DNA from: Nitrospirota bacterium
GTDB lineage: Bacteria; Nitrospirota; Nitrospiria; Nitrospirales; UBA8639
Assembly: GCA_003696975.1 (NCBI GenBank)
Contig: RFGT01000017.1
Span: 1 to 33,611, forward strand
Length of the DNA stretch: 33,611 nt
Direction: 5' to 3'
Within the stretch, counting starts at the first letter, position 1. Each line of letters begins with the position of its first letter. The position numbers were made by a program, and so were the translations under genes. The notes under the pieces are model-generated. The model was given only the letters and a program-made list of their open reading frames with translations, ran no database searches and was not told the DNA's origin. Positions 1 to 8,893 of this stretch are shown here, in pieces.

Positions 1-752
1 ACAGTGAGGAGCTTGCTGAAGTGGGCGAGCTTTTTCGTCAGGGGAGTGGTGATCTCTGGCGCGTGTCCGACCAGTTGATGAATCCGGCCAAGTTCCGTTG
101 CGGCTCCGGTGGTCACGACGATCCCCAAGCCCCGTCCGCGAATCACCAGCGTGCCGGAGTAGGCCATATTGAGCCGATCGGCCATGAGCGTGTCTTGCGG
201 TAGGATATGATCCACCTTGGAGACGGCAACGGATTCGCCCGTAAGTGCCGATTCATCGATTTGAAGGTCGCGGACGGAGACAAGGCGGAGATCGGCTGGG
301 ACCTTATCGCCGGACTCCAAAAACACGACGTCGCCGGGGACCAGTTCGGCGGATGAGATGCGGTGTTTTTGCCCATCTCGCAAGACCGTGACCTCGGTTT
401 TTACCAGGGTGGTCAGGGCCTGCAAGGCTTGCTCCGCACGGTATTCTTGAATGAAACCCACAATGGCGTTGACCAACACCACGCCAAAAATCACGCTGGA
501 GTCAATCCATTCTCCAAGCCACGCCGTCGTCAGGCCTGCCGCGAGCAGAATATAAATGAGGGGATGATGAAACTGGAGCAGGAACTGCATCAGCGGGCCG
601 TGTCGGCGCATCAGGGGAAGCACATTGGGGCCGAATCGCTTGAGTCGTTGAGCCGCCTCTTTCTTCGTCAGGCCGCGTGAGAGATCTGTCTCCAGCAAAA
701 GCAGGATCTCATGAGCCGGCAGATGATGGGTGTCTTGGGTAATCATGGCCAT
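1..752 (-). CDS. Cation-transporting P-type ATPase, N-terminal part (runs off window edge)
   Basis: This reading frame is absent from the ORF track because it has no stop inside the window. It translates without interruption for 250 residues from the ATG at 752. The N-terminus matches the cation-ATPase N-terminal domain ('LTKKEAAQRLKRFGPNVLP'). It is followed by hydrophobic segments around residues 55-100 and the actuator domain with the hallmark 'DESALTGES' motif, whose TGES drives dephosphorylation in P-type pumps. The phosphorylation site (DKTGT) and nucleotide-binding domain would lie beyond the left edge, so the transported ion cannot be assigned. The N-terminal domain style fits type II/III pumps (Ca2+, Mg2+ or H+) better than heavy-metal pumps, and no CxxC metal-binding domain is visible. 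The start is supported by GAGGAG nine bases upstream; a second in-frame ATG lies six bases on. The family call is firm and the substrate unknown. Confidence 0.93.
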   Translation of the reverse strand, partial: MAMITQDTHHLPAHEILLLLETDLSRGLTKKEAAQRLKRFGPNVLPLMRRHGPLMQFLLQFHHPLIYILLAAGLTTAWLGEWIDSSVIFGVVLVNAIVGFIQEYRAEQALQALTTLVKTEVTVLRDGQKHRISSAELVPGDVVFLESGDKVPADLRLVSVRDLQIDESALTGESVAVSKVDHILPQDTLMADRLNMAYSGTLVIRGRGLGIVVTTGAATELGRIHQLVGHAPEITTPLTKKLAHFSKLLT

Positions 753-898
753 AGCTGACTGCTCCTCAGCGATTTCTCATGAAGGTTCTACTAAATCCTA
801 CACATGTCGAACAGTTCTCGGGTTGACCGCAGATGGATCATTGCGCCTATTGCCGTGAAGTGGTGTGTCATGCGGCTGACAAGGTTAGAGACTGGTGA

Positions 899-2323
899 TT
901 ACGGTGCCATGAATGTGTGGGTTGTCGTCTGCAACAGCTCGCCTTTCCTTCCATAGATCTCCACGGTTATTCCGGTTGGATTGACTCGCAGTCTGGTGAA
1001 ATTGTCCGTGGCAATAAGGGAGCTGACATGGGTCAGCGTATAATCCCGAGGTTCAATACAGGCCAATTGTCCGGATAGATTGAACCAACTGGGTTTGGGA
1101 TGCCGGTAGGGCCAGAAAAACGGGGAAGAGATGATGGAAATAACCTGAAACGCCGGCATGCTTGGGCTCATCAATTCTGCGGAGAGGGAGCAATGCACAT
1201 CCCCGGAAAGAAAGACAACCCTGTTGATGTTCTGGTCGCGGATGTAATCAAGTAGCTCCGTGCGTTGGGTGAGGAATCCGCTCCATTTATCAAGGGTTTC
1301 AATGGTATGATCGGGAAAAAGCGGAACAGGAGAGACCACGAGCTTGACGCGACCCGATCCATTGGCCAGCCAGGTTTTGAGAGCCTGCAATTGTTCCGGA
1401 CTTACGAGATTTCGTGCGTGAGTAGGTTCGAGTATCCGCTCAGTCCGCGTATCCATCATAAAGATATCACAGCATCCATCCTGAAAGGTGTACCACAGTT
1501 TCGTTGGGATGCCTTCAAGCTTACCCTGTGCGTTGGCGGAAAATAACGGATTCCCCGCCATTTGATAGGTCAGATACGCATGCATCGCCGCGGGAAATTT
1601 GACCAGCCAATCTTTGTGGTGGGCATGCGCCGGCCAATCGTTTTCAACCTCATGATCATCCAAGGTCATGTAGGTGGGAACCCGACTCATGAGGTCACGA
1701 ATCCAGGGTTGTGAGAACACGACGCGATAGCGAGCATTGAACTCCTCTAAGGTCTCATCCATTTTGATGGCGCCGAGATCATCAGCGTAAATCTGATCTC
1801 CAATCATTAGCAAGATATCAACTGGATCGTTGTCCTGAATTTGCCTGAGAATCGAGCGAAATGTTTTATCACCTCGGGTGTCATACCATGCCAGGCCGAA
1901 CAACGAGAGTAGATTTCGGCATGAACCAAAGACAATCGAGCGTGGAGCGGTCGCATCTACAGAAGCGGTTTTCACAGAACCCCAATTGGCCTGGGTCCAA
2001 TCGAATGGTCGGGTGCGATGCGAGATATCCCAAAAGTGGCGAGAGGACAGGAACCATCCCATCTGATATTCGTATTCACTTTCTGGGTGGAGCCCGGTAA
2101 AGATGGTCACTCCCGTCATGTCGAAGTTGGGATTCATCTGAAAGAACTGAGGAGGCCCATACCGGCCGTTTTGGGAGCGGAGTCGAGCAATGCCAATGCA
2201 GTATTTACTGGTTTGGGCGCGGCGGCCTGAACGAGGTGGCCAGTCTCCGCGGCCCCATAGCCGCACGCTTGTTCCATCCACGGTGCGAATGATGGGACCA
2301 ACGGTTAAGGATCGTACAATCAT
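899..2323 (-). CDS. PhoD-like alkaline phosphatase / metallophosphoesterase
   Basis: This is a 474-residue protein of the PhoD-like phosphatase superfamily, whose members hydrolyse phosphate mono- or diesters using a metal centre. The metal-binding blocks are in the expected order: 'GSCRN' near residue 150, 'LLMIGDQIYADD' near 195, 'TLDDHEVENDW' near 235, and 'VVFLSGDVHCS' near 370. The N-terminal ~110 residues look like the beta-rich domain that precedes the catalytic domain in PhoD proteins. I see no clear Sec or Tat signal peptide, so it may be cytoplasmic, unlike classical Tat-exported PhoD. The start ATG has AAGGAGG at 7-base spacing. It lies 27 bases downstream of the YihY-family gene and is probably co-transcribed with it. 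The substrate cannot be read from the sequence. Confidence 0.88.
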   Translation of the reverse strand: MIVRSLTVGPIIRTVDGTSVRLWGRGDWPPRSGRRAQTSKYCIGIARLRSQNGRYGPPQFFQMNPNFDMTGVTIFTGLHPESEYEYQMGWFLSSRHFWDISHRTRPFDWTQANWGSVKTASVDATAPRSIVFGSCRNLLSLFGLAWYDTRGDKTFRSILRQIQDNDPVDILLMIGDQIYADDLGAIKMDETLEEFNARYRVVFSQPWIRDLMSRVPTYMTLDDHEVENDWPAHAHHKDWLVKFPAAMHAYLTYQMAGNPLFSANAQGKLEGIPTKLWYTFQDGCCDIFMMDTRTERILEPTHARNLVSPEQLQALKTWLANGSGRVKLVVSPVPLFPDHTIETLDKWSGFLTQRTELLDYIRDQNINRVVFLSGDVHCSLSAELMSPSMPAFQVISIISSPFFWPYRHPKPSWFNLSGQLACIEPRDYTLTHVSSLIATDNFTRLRVNPTGITVEIYGRKGELLQTTTHTFMAP

Positions 2324-2350
2324 AAAGATGCCTCCTTGGAAGCCAGATTG

Positions 2351-3718
2351 TTATGAAACCGAATGGCCAAGCCAGAGGGGTTCTGAGGAAAAGAAGGGTT
2401 CTCCTTCGCCGGCGGCGAGTGCTCGCAGGGTGATACCGTGTAACGCTGCTTCCACAGCTTGGTCCCGGCGCAGAAGAAGCGTTGAGACCATATCCGAGGG
2501 TTCAGATGGGTGGCTAGGCACAGGAAATTCCTGATAATGCACCAACCCCAGAATTTCCAGCACGGTCACATGCTCGGGAGGTCGTCCGAGGGTGATGCCT
2601 TTTGGTTCCGCCGTGCGATAGATCAGGCCCTGTTCAAGAAAGAGGTCCAACAGATCTTCGACGATGGAAAGTGGCACGTGCAAGGTGCTTGCAAGTTCGG
2701 ATGGATCAAAAGGACGTTCTCCACTCAAATATCGCTTGGTGATCTGAACCAGCAAAGCCAGGGCCAAGCGTTCCCTAAAGGCAGGGGTCTTATGCTTCCA
2801 CCGAAACTGGGTGAGGTAGGCCATGGGATGTTGGTGATAATACGCCACTTGGGCACCCAGAAGGACAATGAGCCATCCCACGTAGAGCCAGATGATAAAC
2901 AGAATGAGAATGGCAAAACTGGAATAGACGGCACTATAGCGGACAGATCCACTGACAAACGTCGCAAAGACCACCCCGGCGAGATGCCACAAGATACCCG
3001 CGGTAACTCCTCCGACCAGAGCTGGGACAAGACGCACCTGGGTATGAGGCATGCATTTGTACAAGAACGTGAACAATCCACAGATGAAGAGAAACGGGGT
3101 GAGGTGCGAGACAAATACCACAGCCGCCCCGAGGGGTTCGATCTGTAACACCGTCTGCACGAGCCAGTGACTTTGTGCGGAGGCTGTGAGGGCGAATGCG
3201 GTGAAGATCAGCACCGGCCCCACGAGTATCACGCTCAGATAGTCGGTAAACTTGCGAATCAGCGGGCGACTTTCTCGAACGCGCCAGATACTGTTGAGCG
3301 CTTCTTCAATCTTGTCGATCAAGGAGAAGGTTGTATAGAACAATCCCAGCAGACCCACCGCGCCCAATGCTCCAACTCGCAGATTGTTGACAAACTGAAT
3401 GATTCGGTTTGTAATCTCTGTGCCCTTGGGCCCCAATGGATCAAGAGCTTGAGCCAAGAAAGGCTCGATGTGCTGGTGAACTCCAAATGCTTTAAGAACG
3501 GAAACCGTTACGGCCAAAAAGGGCACAAGGGAGAGCAGAGTCGTGGAGACCAGGCTAGTAGCCCGCATGCTGAGCGCGTCTTCGCGAAAATCGGAAACGG
3601 CCACCACGATGAACCGGCAAGCTCGGATGCCAAAGGCCTTCCACCAGGGGAGGGTTGAAAGGTCGTAAGCCCACACATCGCGCTCAAAGAAGTGGCTAAT
3701 GCGGGAAAAAAGTTGCAT
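2351..3718 (-). CDS. YihY/BrkB-family inner-membrane protein
   Basis: This is a 455-residue polytopic membrane protein of the YihY/virulence factor BrkB family, often mislabelled ribonuclease BN. The family signature near the N-terminus ('MRATSLVSTTLLSLVPFLAV') and the later 'LFYTTFSLIDKIEEALNSIW' block are clear, followed by further hydrophobic helices to about residue 285. After the membrane part comes a soluble tail of about 165 residues with winged-helix-like segments ('SELASTLHVPLSIVEDLLDL'), a known extension in part of this family. The ORF track starts at a TTG at 3742. I prefer the ATG at 3718, which still leaves a cytoplasmic lead-in, although neither start has a strong Shine-Dalgarno. 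The molecular function of the family is not established; membrane transport or envelope roles have been proposed. Confidence 0.9.
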   Translation of the reverse strand: MQLFSRISHFFERDVWAYDLSTLPWWKAFGIRACRFIVVAVSDFREDALSMRATSLVSTTLLSLVPFLAVTVSVLKAFGVHQHIEPFLAQALDPLGPKGTEITNRIIQFVNNLRVGALGAVGLLGLFYTTFSLIDKIEEALNSIWRVRESRPLIRKFTDYLSVILVGPVLIFTAFALTASAQSHWLVQTVLQIEPLGAAVVFVSHLTPFLFICGLFTFLYKCMPHTQVRLVPALVGGVTAGILWHLAGVVFATFVSGSVRYSAVYSSFAILILFIIWLYVGWLIVLLGAQVAYYHQHPMAYLTQFRWKHKTPAFRERLALALLVQITKRYLSGERPFDPSELASTLHVPLSIVEDLLDLFLEQGLIYRTAEPKGITLGRPPEHVTVLEILGLVHYQEFPVPSHPSEPSDMVSTLLLRRDQAVEAALHGITLRALAAGEGEPFFSSEPLWLGHSVS

Positions 3719-3858
3719 ACTCTTTCTAGCAGGTCTTTCCAAATGCCACTGGCGCCGATCATGCCGACATTTACGTAGACTACCTTATGTCAGCAAGAAT
3801 GTCCAGCATACGTGAAAGGAAAGAGCGTTTGCACTGAAAGTCGACAAAGGAGACTCTC

Positions 3859-4494
3859 GTGGCTTTGATGCGGCAAAAAGTCTGGTGGGGTGCCCTGGTG
3901 ATAAGGATCATGTTGGGATGCCTCATCGTGTGGGGGGTATTGGGGTGTGGGGAACACCCGAGTCGATGGGAGCAGTCGATGCAGTTGTCTCGGGAGGCCA
4001 TTGAGCAGGGAAACTACCAACAGGCCGAATCGCTCCTGCTCACGGCTCTTGAGGAGGCCAAGCAATGGGGGGATCGTGATGTTCGGCTGGCAACCACGCT
4101 TCACCAGCTTGGAGAGCTTTATCGATTACAGGGGAAGTTCGACAAAGCAGAGCTGTTCTTTTGGCGAGCACTGCCGGTGTGGGTTGCCTCAGTGGGCCCC
4201 TATCATCTCAAGATGGTGGAAAGTATGACCCAACTTGCGCAACTTTTCCAAGATCAACAGCAATACGACAAAGCCGAACCGCTTCTCCAGCAAGCGCTGG
4301 TCTTTTGCGAACGGCTTTTTGGAACGTCTGACCCCAGGCTCCTCCCGGCATTGGAGAAGTATGCGGCTCTGTTGCACGTGATGCATCGCCAGCGTGATGC
4401 CCAAGCGGTGGAACGCCGAATGCAGGCCATTCGTGACCAAGGGCAACTCTCCTCGACGACACACAAATCGCGGATCAGCAAACAAGGTGTCTGA
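3859..4494 (+). CDS. TPR-repeat lipoprotein
   Basis: This is a 211-residue protein with a lipoprotein signal peptide: a hydrophobic stretch followed by the lipobox 'VLGCG', so it is probably lipid-anchored in the envelope. The rest is tetratricopeptide repeats of the kinesin-light-chain type ('LHQLGELYRLQGKFDKAELF', 'LAQLFQDQQQYDKAEPLL'), which act as protein-protein scaffolds. The GTG start at 3859 is supported by AAAGGAG six bases upstream; the ATG at 3868 would leave that site badly spaced. It converges on the last gene of the tad locus, itself a TPR lipoprotein (TadD), with only 21 bases between the stops. It could be an accessory pilotin-like factor for the pilus, but only its position and repeats suggest that. 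Confidence 0.82.
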   Translation: MALMRQKVWWGALVIRIMLGCLIVWGVLGCGEHPSRWEQSMQLSREAIEQGNYQQAESLLLTALEEAKQWGDRDVRLATTLHQLGELYRLQGKFDKAELFFWRALPVWVASVGPYHLKMVESMTQLAQLFQDQQQYDKAEPLLQQALVFCERLFGTSDPRLLPALEKYAALLHVMHRQRDAQAVERRMQAIRDQGQLSSTTHKSRISKQGV

Positions 4495-4500
4495 ATCCGT

Positions 4501-4531
4501 GACGGAGCCTTGCCTCTACAGACAGGCCGTC
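4501..4531. terminator. Possible bidirectional hairpin between convergent genes
   Basis: An imperfect stem lies between and across the convergent stops. GACGG pairs with CCGTC, and CCT with AGG inside, with a two-base bulge and a loop of about 13 bases. It overlaps the last codons of tadD. No T-tract follows on either strand, so it is at best a weak terminator. Confidence is low. Confidence 0.25.
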
Positions 4532-5520
4532 TCCTGTTGGGGTTGCGAATGACCAGCCTCCTGTGCCCGCTCCAAGAGGTGATGGGCATGTGCGAGATTA
4601 GAATTGGCCTTTTCATAGAATGTGGGCTCGAGTTCAATGGCTTTCTGAAAACAGGAAACTGCCCGTTGAACTTCTCCTGCCTCCAGCAAAGTTACCCCCA
4701 CATTATTGAACGCTTTCGCAAGATTTGTTCCACGTCTGAAGGCATCAAAGGCTTCCGAGAAGCGCCCCAATTTTGACAAGGCTAATCCCAAGTTGTTGGC
4801 AACCTTGGGAGAAGTGGCTCCGGCTTGAAGCGCGCGGTGAAAGGCATTCACGGCTTCACGATATTGCCCATTCAAGTAATACGCCATGCCGAGATTATTC
4901 AGCACCGTGGGCTCCGCGGGTTTGATCGCCAGAGCGGCCTGATATGATTTGATGGCCGAAAGATGGAGGTGCCGGCGATCAGCCAGAATGCCTAAGTAAT
5001 TGTGAGCCATCCACAACTGGGGGTCGCGTTCAAGTGCGCGGTGGAATTCTTCAGCCGCTTCTTGTTCCTTATCCATCTGGAGCAAGGCTTCCCCCCGCCC
5101 AATATATGCCATGGCAAAGGTTGGATCCTCATCCAGCACCTGACCCAGTTGAATGTAGGCTTCCTCGGGAAACCCTTTTTCCAGCAACAACATGCCGTAT
5201 TTGTACCGAGTCGTTGTCCTAGCGGGTTCCAGCTTGAGGGCCTGTTCATATTGGGTGATGGCCATGGGGAGATTATCTTGGCTGACGTACGTGTCCCCGA
5301 GTTTGTCGAGCTCCTCTGCCGTCATCTCCGGCAATTTTTTGAGTGTGTCGTCTTGGGGAGCAATGCCAGCTTTCTGATGCTCGATAATAGGCTGATAATG
5401 TTCTTGTACAGTCAGAAATGGAACTGAGACGGTTTTTTTTGTGGTGGTTTCCGTGGCACACCCCATGAGCGCTGCACTGAGAAACCCAGCTAGCATAAAG
5501 CAATTGAATCTCATATCCAT
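4516..5520 (-). CDS. tadD: TadD: TPR-repeat pilotin-like lipoprotein of the Flp pilus system
   Basis: This is a 334-residue lipoprotein with an N-terminal signal ending in the lipobox 'LMGCA', followed by about seven consecutive TPR units ('ELDKLGDTYVSQDNLPMAI', 'NNLGMAYYLNGQYREAVNAF' and others). In tad systems TadD is the TPR lipoprotein thought to help assemble or localise the outer-membrane secretin. Its place directly after tadC at the end of the locus fits. The ORF track starts 15 codons too early; the ATG at 5520 has AAGGAG with 7-base spacing and is immediately followed by the signal peptide. The C-terminus is Gln-rich and ends next to the convergent TPR lipoprotein gene. Assignment rests on repeats plus conserved gene order. 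Confidence 0.9.
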   Translation of the reverse strand: MDMRFNCFMLAGFLSAALMGCATETTTKKTVSVPFLTVQEHYQPIIEHQKAGIAPQDDTLKKLPEMTAEELDKLGDTYVSQDNLPMAITQYEQALKLEPARTTTRYKYGMLLLEKGFPEEAYIQLGQVLDEDPTFAMAYIGRGEALLQMDKEQEAAEEFHRALERDPQLWMAHNYLGILADRRHLHLSAIKSYQAALAIKPAEPTVLNNLGMAYYLNGQYREAVNAFHRALQAGATSPKVANNLGLALSKLGRFSEAFDAFRRGTNLAKAFNNVGVTLLEAGEVQRAVSCFQKAIELEPTFYEKANSNLAHAHHLLERAQEAGHSQPQQETACL

Positions 5521-5565
5521 GATGTCACTCCTTGTCCATTCGCATGTCGATTCTAAAAAATCCAC

Positions 5566-6516
5566 CTACTGGCTAAACATGGGAAAGATATCTCGCATTA
5601 GTTTGATGATCCCAGGACCCATGATGACGATGAGTAAGCTGGGGAAAATAAACAAGATCAGCGGAAACATGAGCTTCACGGGCAACTTGGCCGCTAGTTC
5701 CTCGGCTTTGAGGCGGCGATTGAGCCGCATCGAGTCGGAGTGCACACGAAGGGCTTGGGCAATGCTTGTTCCGAACCGGTCGGTTTGAATGAGCAAGGCG
5801 ATGAGACTTCGAATGTCCTCCAATTCAGTTCGTTCTCCGAGGTTGCGCAGGGCTTGTTCACGGGTGAATCCAGCTCGAAGCTCGAGACTTACGAGTTGAA
5901 ACTCTTCAGCCAGCTCTGGGTGGCCAAGTTTGATCTCTTCACCTACTCGCGCAATGGCTTGATCGAGCCCCAGTCCCGCCTCCACGCAAACCACCATTAA
6001 ATCCAACGCGTCGGGAAACCCTTTGATGAGCTTCTCCTTCCGATGGGTTATGGCCCAACTCAACCAGAATTGGGGGGCATAAAATCCGGCCAATGCACAG
6101 GCGAGTCCGGTTAAAGGGATCCAATTAGCCGGAAGGGTTCTCAGATACTCCGCTCCAAACACAAAGAACAGTCCCACCATGCACAACGCCAAGAAGAGTT
6201 TCGTACCGAGGAAGATAATCGGGGCTTGTGCTCCTCGATACCCTGCGGTGATCAGAGCGCGTCGCAGGCGCGACGTTTCGGTTTGGTCTTTGGGTTTGGT
6301 GGCTTGGCCGAGTCGCTCCAGGATCTTTAAAAACACTGTGTTGAGATATGCAATCCCCTTTTCAGTCTGGGTGACTTCTACGGTCGGACTCTTTCCACGG
6401 ATACGTTCGCCCCATGCCCGTACGCGCTGCCTGGATCCCATCAGCGAGTAGGCCCACAGCATGAAGAACAGGGTCACAGCAAATACCATCAGACTGATCA
6501 GCAGTGCGTGATCCAT
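5566..6516 (-). CDS. tadC: TadC: inner-membrane platform protein of the Flp pilus (T2SF domain)
   Basis: This is a 316-residue integral membrane protein of the GspF/T2SF family. It opens with a hydrophobic helix ('LLISLMVFAVTLFFMLW'), has a central pair of membrane segments, then the cytoplasmic T2SF domain ('FPDALDLMVVCVEAGLGLDQ'), and ends in a long C-terminal helix. With TadB it forms the inner-membrane platform that couples TadA ATP hydrolysis to pilin extrusion. The ORF-track start is 15 codons upstream. The ATG at 6516 has AGGAG seven bases away and avoids a large overlap with tadB, whose stop is 10 bases upstream. The order tadA-tadB-tadC-tadD is the canonical one. Confidence 0.95.
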   Translation of the reverse strand: MDHALLISLMVFAVTLFFMLWAYSLMGSRQRVRAWGERIRGKSPTVEVTQTEKGIAYLNTVFLKILERLGQATKPKDQTETSRLRRALITAGYRGAQAPIIFLGTKLFLALCMVGLFFVFGAEYLRTLPANWIPLTGLACALAGFYAPQFWLSWAITHRKEKLIKGFPDALDLMVVCVEAGLGLDQAIARVGEEIKLGHPELAEEFQLVSLELRAGFTREQALRNLGERTELEDIRSLIALLIQTDRFGTSIAQALRVHSDSMRLNRRLKAEELAAKLPVKLMFPLILFIFPSLLIVIMGPGIIKLMRDIFPMFSQ

Positions 6517-6526
6517 CACTTGGCTC

Positions 6527-7501
6527 CTAGACCTGAATCGCCACCATCTTCTTGGTGACAACCGCCCCGATGCTCATCATCGTGCCTCCGACAATTAACA
6601 TGGTTCGGCCGAGTGGATCCTCAATGAGAAGTCCCATGTACGAGGGATTGAGATGCCACAAGAGTGCGCCAATGCCAAACGGAAGCAAAAACAAGACAAT
6701 CGCCGACAGTCGACCTTCCGCCGAAAGGGCTTTCACCCGACCCAACAATTCAAACCGCTGCCGAATCAGCCGACTGATTGATTCGAGAATTTCGGCGAGA
6801 TTCCCGCCGGTCTCTCGTTGAACAATGAGCGAGGTAATAAAAAAACGCAGGTCGACACATTCAATACGGGTCGAGAGGTTTCTTAAGGCTTCCGCGACGT
6901 CGATGCCAAAGGAGATCTCCTCGACAACCCTGTTGAACTCCGGGCCGATTGGCTCAGGGAATTCATCCCCGACCATCTTCATGCCCACGGTAAAAGCATG
7001 GCCCGCGCGCAGCGCCCGCGATACCAGATCCAAAGCGTCGGGTAGTTGACGATGAAACTCCTGAAGCCGCCGCGTTCGCTTTCGATACATATAAAGAAAA
7101 GGCAGCAAGCCCGCGCCGACTGCATACAGGAGCATGATCAGCGGGGCACTTTGGTTCATGATGGCAACCATCAAACCAGTGACTGCGAGAACGCCGGACA
7201 ACAGCAAAAAAACACCAAGGGGCATGGTGCTGTTGGCTTGCTGAAGCAGGTGCTCAATGGAAGCAAGACGGGGGATTCTGGAAAGCACGGCATCCATCCA
7301 GGGAATGCCGCTTGTGGCTCGCTTGCGCAAGATCTCGACACGTTCGGCGGGATTCCGGTGACGGGTGGGTTGAACGGTTCCTCGCAGACGCCGCTTGAGT
7401 TTCTTGGTGCGCGGGTTGAGAAACGCATGATAGGCATAGAAGCCCCCCTCGATAAGCAAGACCACAGTGAGAAACATGCCGAGGCTGATGAGAATAGTCA
7501 T
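6527..7501 (-). CDS. tadB: TadB: inner-membrane platform protein of the Flp pilus (T2SF domain)
   Basis: This is a 324-residue membrane protein paralogous to TadC. It has an N-terminal membrane helix ('LISLGMFLTVVLLIEGGFYA'), a basic region, a central membrane pair, a T2SF domain ('QLPDALDLVSRALRAGHAF' and 'QRETGGNLAEILESISRLIR'), and C-terminal membrane helices. The 'RETGGNLAEIL' motif is typical of TadB/GspF proteins. It lies 33 bases after tadA and just before tadC. The start is the first ATG, with a GGCGGA-like site upstream that is weaker than at neighbouring genes. Confidence 0.95.
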   Translation of the reverse strand: MTILISLGMFLTVVLLIEGGFYAYHAFLNPRTKKLKRRLRGTVQPTRHRNPAERVEILRKRATSGIPWMDAVLSRIPRLASIEHLLQQANSTMPLGVFLLLSGVLAVTGLMVAIMNQSAPLIMLLYAVGAGLLPFLYMYRKRTRRLQEFHRQLPDALDLVSRALRAGHAFTVGMKMVGDEFPEPIGPEFNRVVEEISFGIDVAEALRNLSTRIECVDLRFFITSLIVQRETGGNLAEILESISRLIRQRFELLGRVKALSAEGRLSAIVLFLLPFGIGALLWHLNPSYMGLLIEDPLGRTMLIVGGTMMSIGAVVTKKMVAIQV

Positions 7502-7534
7502 GATGGATCCGCCGGTTCTCTCGTCACGCTTGGC

Positions 7535-8884
7535 CTACACTTCATAAACCTTATCGGGGTCAAAAAGGTCTGGGGAAAGATCAATCCCCAAGGCTCGGAA
7601 TTTATCAGCGAACTTGGGCCGAACTCCTGTGGCGTAAAATCGGCCCTTGACCTTTCGGTCTGGCGTGAGACCGGTTTGTTCAAAAGTAAAAATTTCTTGC
7701 AGCGTAATGATTTCTCCTTCCATCCCGGTAATTTCTTGTAAGCTTGTCAGTTTACGCGATCCGTCAGAGAGTCGGGTCATTTGAATGATCACATCAATGG
7801 CGGAGCTAATATAATGTCGAAGGCCTTTGGTGCTGATATTCAATCCCGCTAACGCTACAAGAGTTTCGACTCGAGTTAAGGCATCGCGGGGTGAGTTGGC
7901 GTGGATCGTAGTCAGCGAGCCGTCATGTCCGGTGTTCATGGCTTGCAACATATCCAAGGTTTCCGGACCTCGGACCTCACCCATGACGATGCGATCCGGC
8001 CGCATCCGCAGGCAGTTTTTCACCAGATCTCGCTGGGTGATCTCTCCCTTGCCTTCCACGTTGGCCGGTCTGGTCTCGAGCCGCACCACATGTTCCTGCC
8101 GGAGCTGCAGCTCCGCAGCATCCTCGATGGTGATGATGCGTTCGTCATTGGGAATAAATCCTGACAAGATATTGAGAATGGTCGTTTTTCCACATCCCGT
8201 TCCCCCGGCGATCAAGACATTCAGCCGAGCCTTCACAATGCCTTCGAGCAATTCCGCAATCTCTGGAGTCAAGGATCGCTTCTCGATCAAATCCTCAATT
8301 TGGAGTTTGTCCTTGCTGAATTTCCGGATGGAGATGGCTGAACCATCAAGCGCCAGAGGTGGAATGATGGCATTCACACGTGAGCCATCAGCCAGACGGC
8401 AATCACACATGGGGGTGGATTCGTCGATCCGACGTCCCACCGCCGAAACGATCTTTTCGATCACTTTCCGCAAGTGGGCTTCGTCGCGAAATCGGATATT
8501 GGTGAGCTCTAATTTGCCCCCACGTTCAACATAGACCTGATCGGCACGGTTTACCAAGATATCATTGACGGTAGGATCTTGGAGGAGAGGCTCCAAAGGG
8601 CCGAGACCGAGGACCTCATTCTGAATATCGGTGATGAGCTGTTCGCGCTCTCGAACATTGAGGGGGGCGGCTTCTTGTTCCAGAAGGTGCTCGACCAGAT
8701 TGCTCAGCTCGACCTTCAGCAGTTCCGGATTCAGTTTTGACACAACCGACAAATCGAGAGACTCGATGACTTGCCGGTGCAAGCGATGCTTTAAGTCATT
8801 GAAATCGGTGACGGCAACGCCAACTTCATCCCAATTTGGATTAAACATGGTCCATTGCTGCCTGTGAATGGGTGTTGTGATCAT
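7535..8884 (-). CDS. tadA: TadA/CpaF: secretion ATPase of the Flp pilus
   Basis: This is a 449-residue ATPase of the GspE/VirB11 superfamily, TadA (CpaF) type, the cytoplasmic motor of Flp pilus assembly. The N-terminal ~90 residues form the family's helical lead ('[18 protein letters not shown]' follows). Walker A is '[10 protein letters not shown]' at about 226-235. The Asp box follows ('[10 protein letters not shown]'), then Walker B 'RIVMGEVRG' at about 298-306, and the His box ('[14 protein letters not shown]'). All catalytic blocks are intact. The first ATG sits 9 bases after the tadZ stop without a strong Shine-Dalgarno, so translational coupling is likely; an internal ATG at 8848 is an alternative start that removes only 12 residues. 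Confidence 0.97.
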   Translation of the reverse strand: MITTPIHRQQWTMFNPNWDEVGVAVTDFNDLKHRLHRQVIESLDLSVVSKLNPELLKVELSNLVEHLLEQEAAPLNVREREQLITDIQNEVLGLGPLEPLLQDPTVNDILVNRADQVYVERGGKLELTNIRFRDEAHLRKVIEKIVSAVGRRIDESTPMCDCRLADGSRVNAIIPPLALDGSAISIRKFSKDKLQIEDLIEKRSLTPEIAELLEGIVKARLNVLIAGGTGCGKTTILNILSGFIPNDERIITIEDAAELQLRQEHVVRLETRPANVEGKGEITQRDLVKNCLRMRPDRIVMGEVRGPETLDMLQAMNTGHDGSLTTIHANSPRDALTRVETLVALAGLNISTKGLRHYISSAIDVIIQMTRLSDGSRKLTSLQEITGMEGEIITLQEIFTFEQTGLTPDRKVKGRFYATGVRPKFADKFRALGIDLSPDLFDPDKVYEV

Positions 8885-8893
8885 GAGTGGTTG

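Noticed and set aside
2510-3658. Long plus-strand ORFs (212 and 163 residues) opposite the YihY-family gene
   Set aside because: They mirror a well-supported membrane-protein gene; composition is His/Gln/Asp-rich without any domain.
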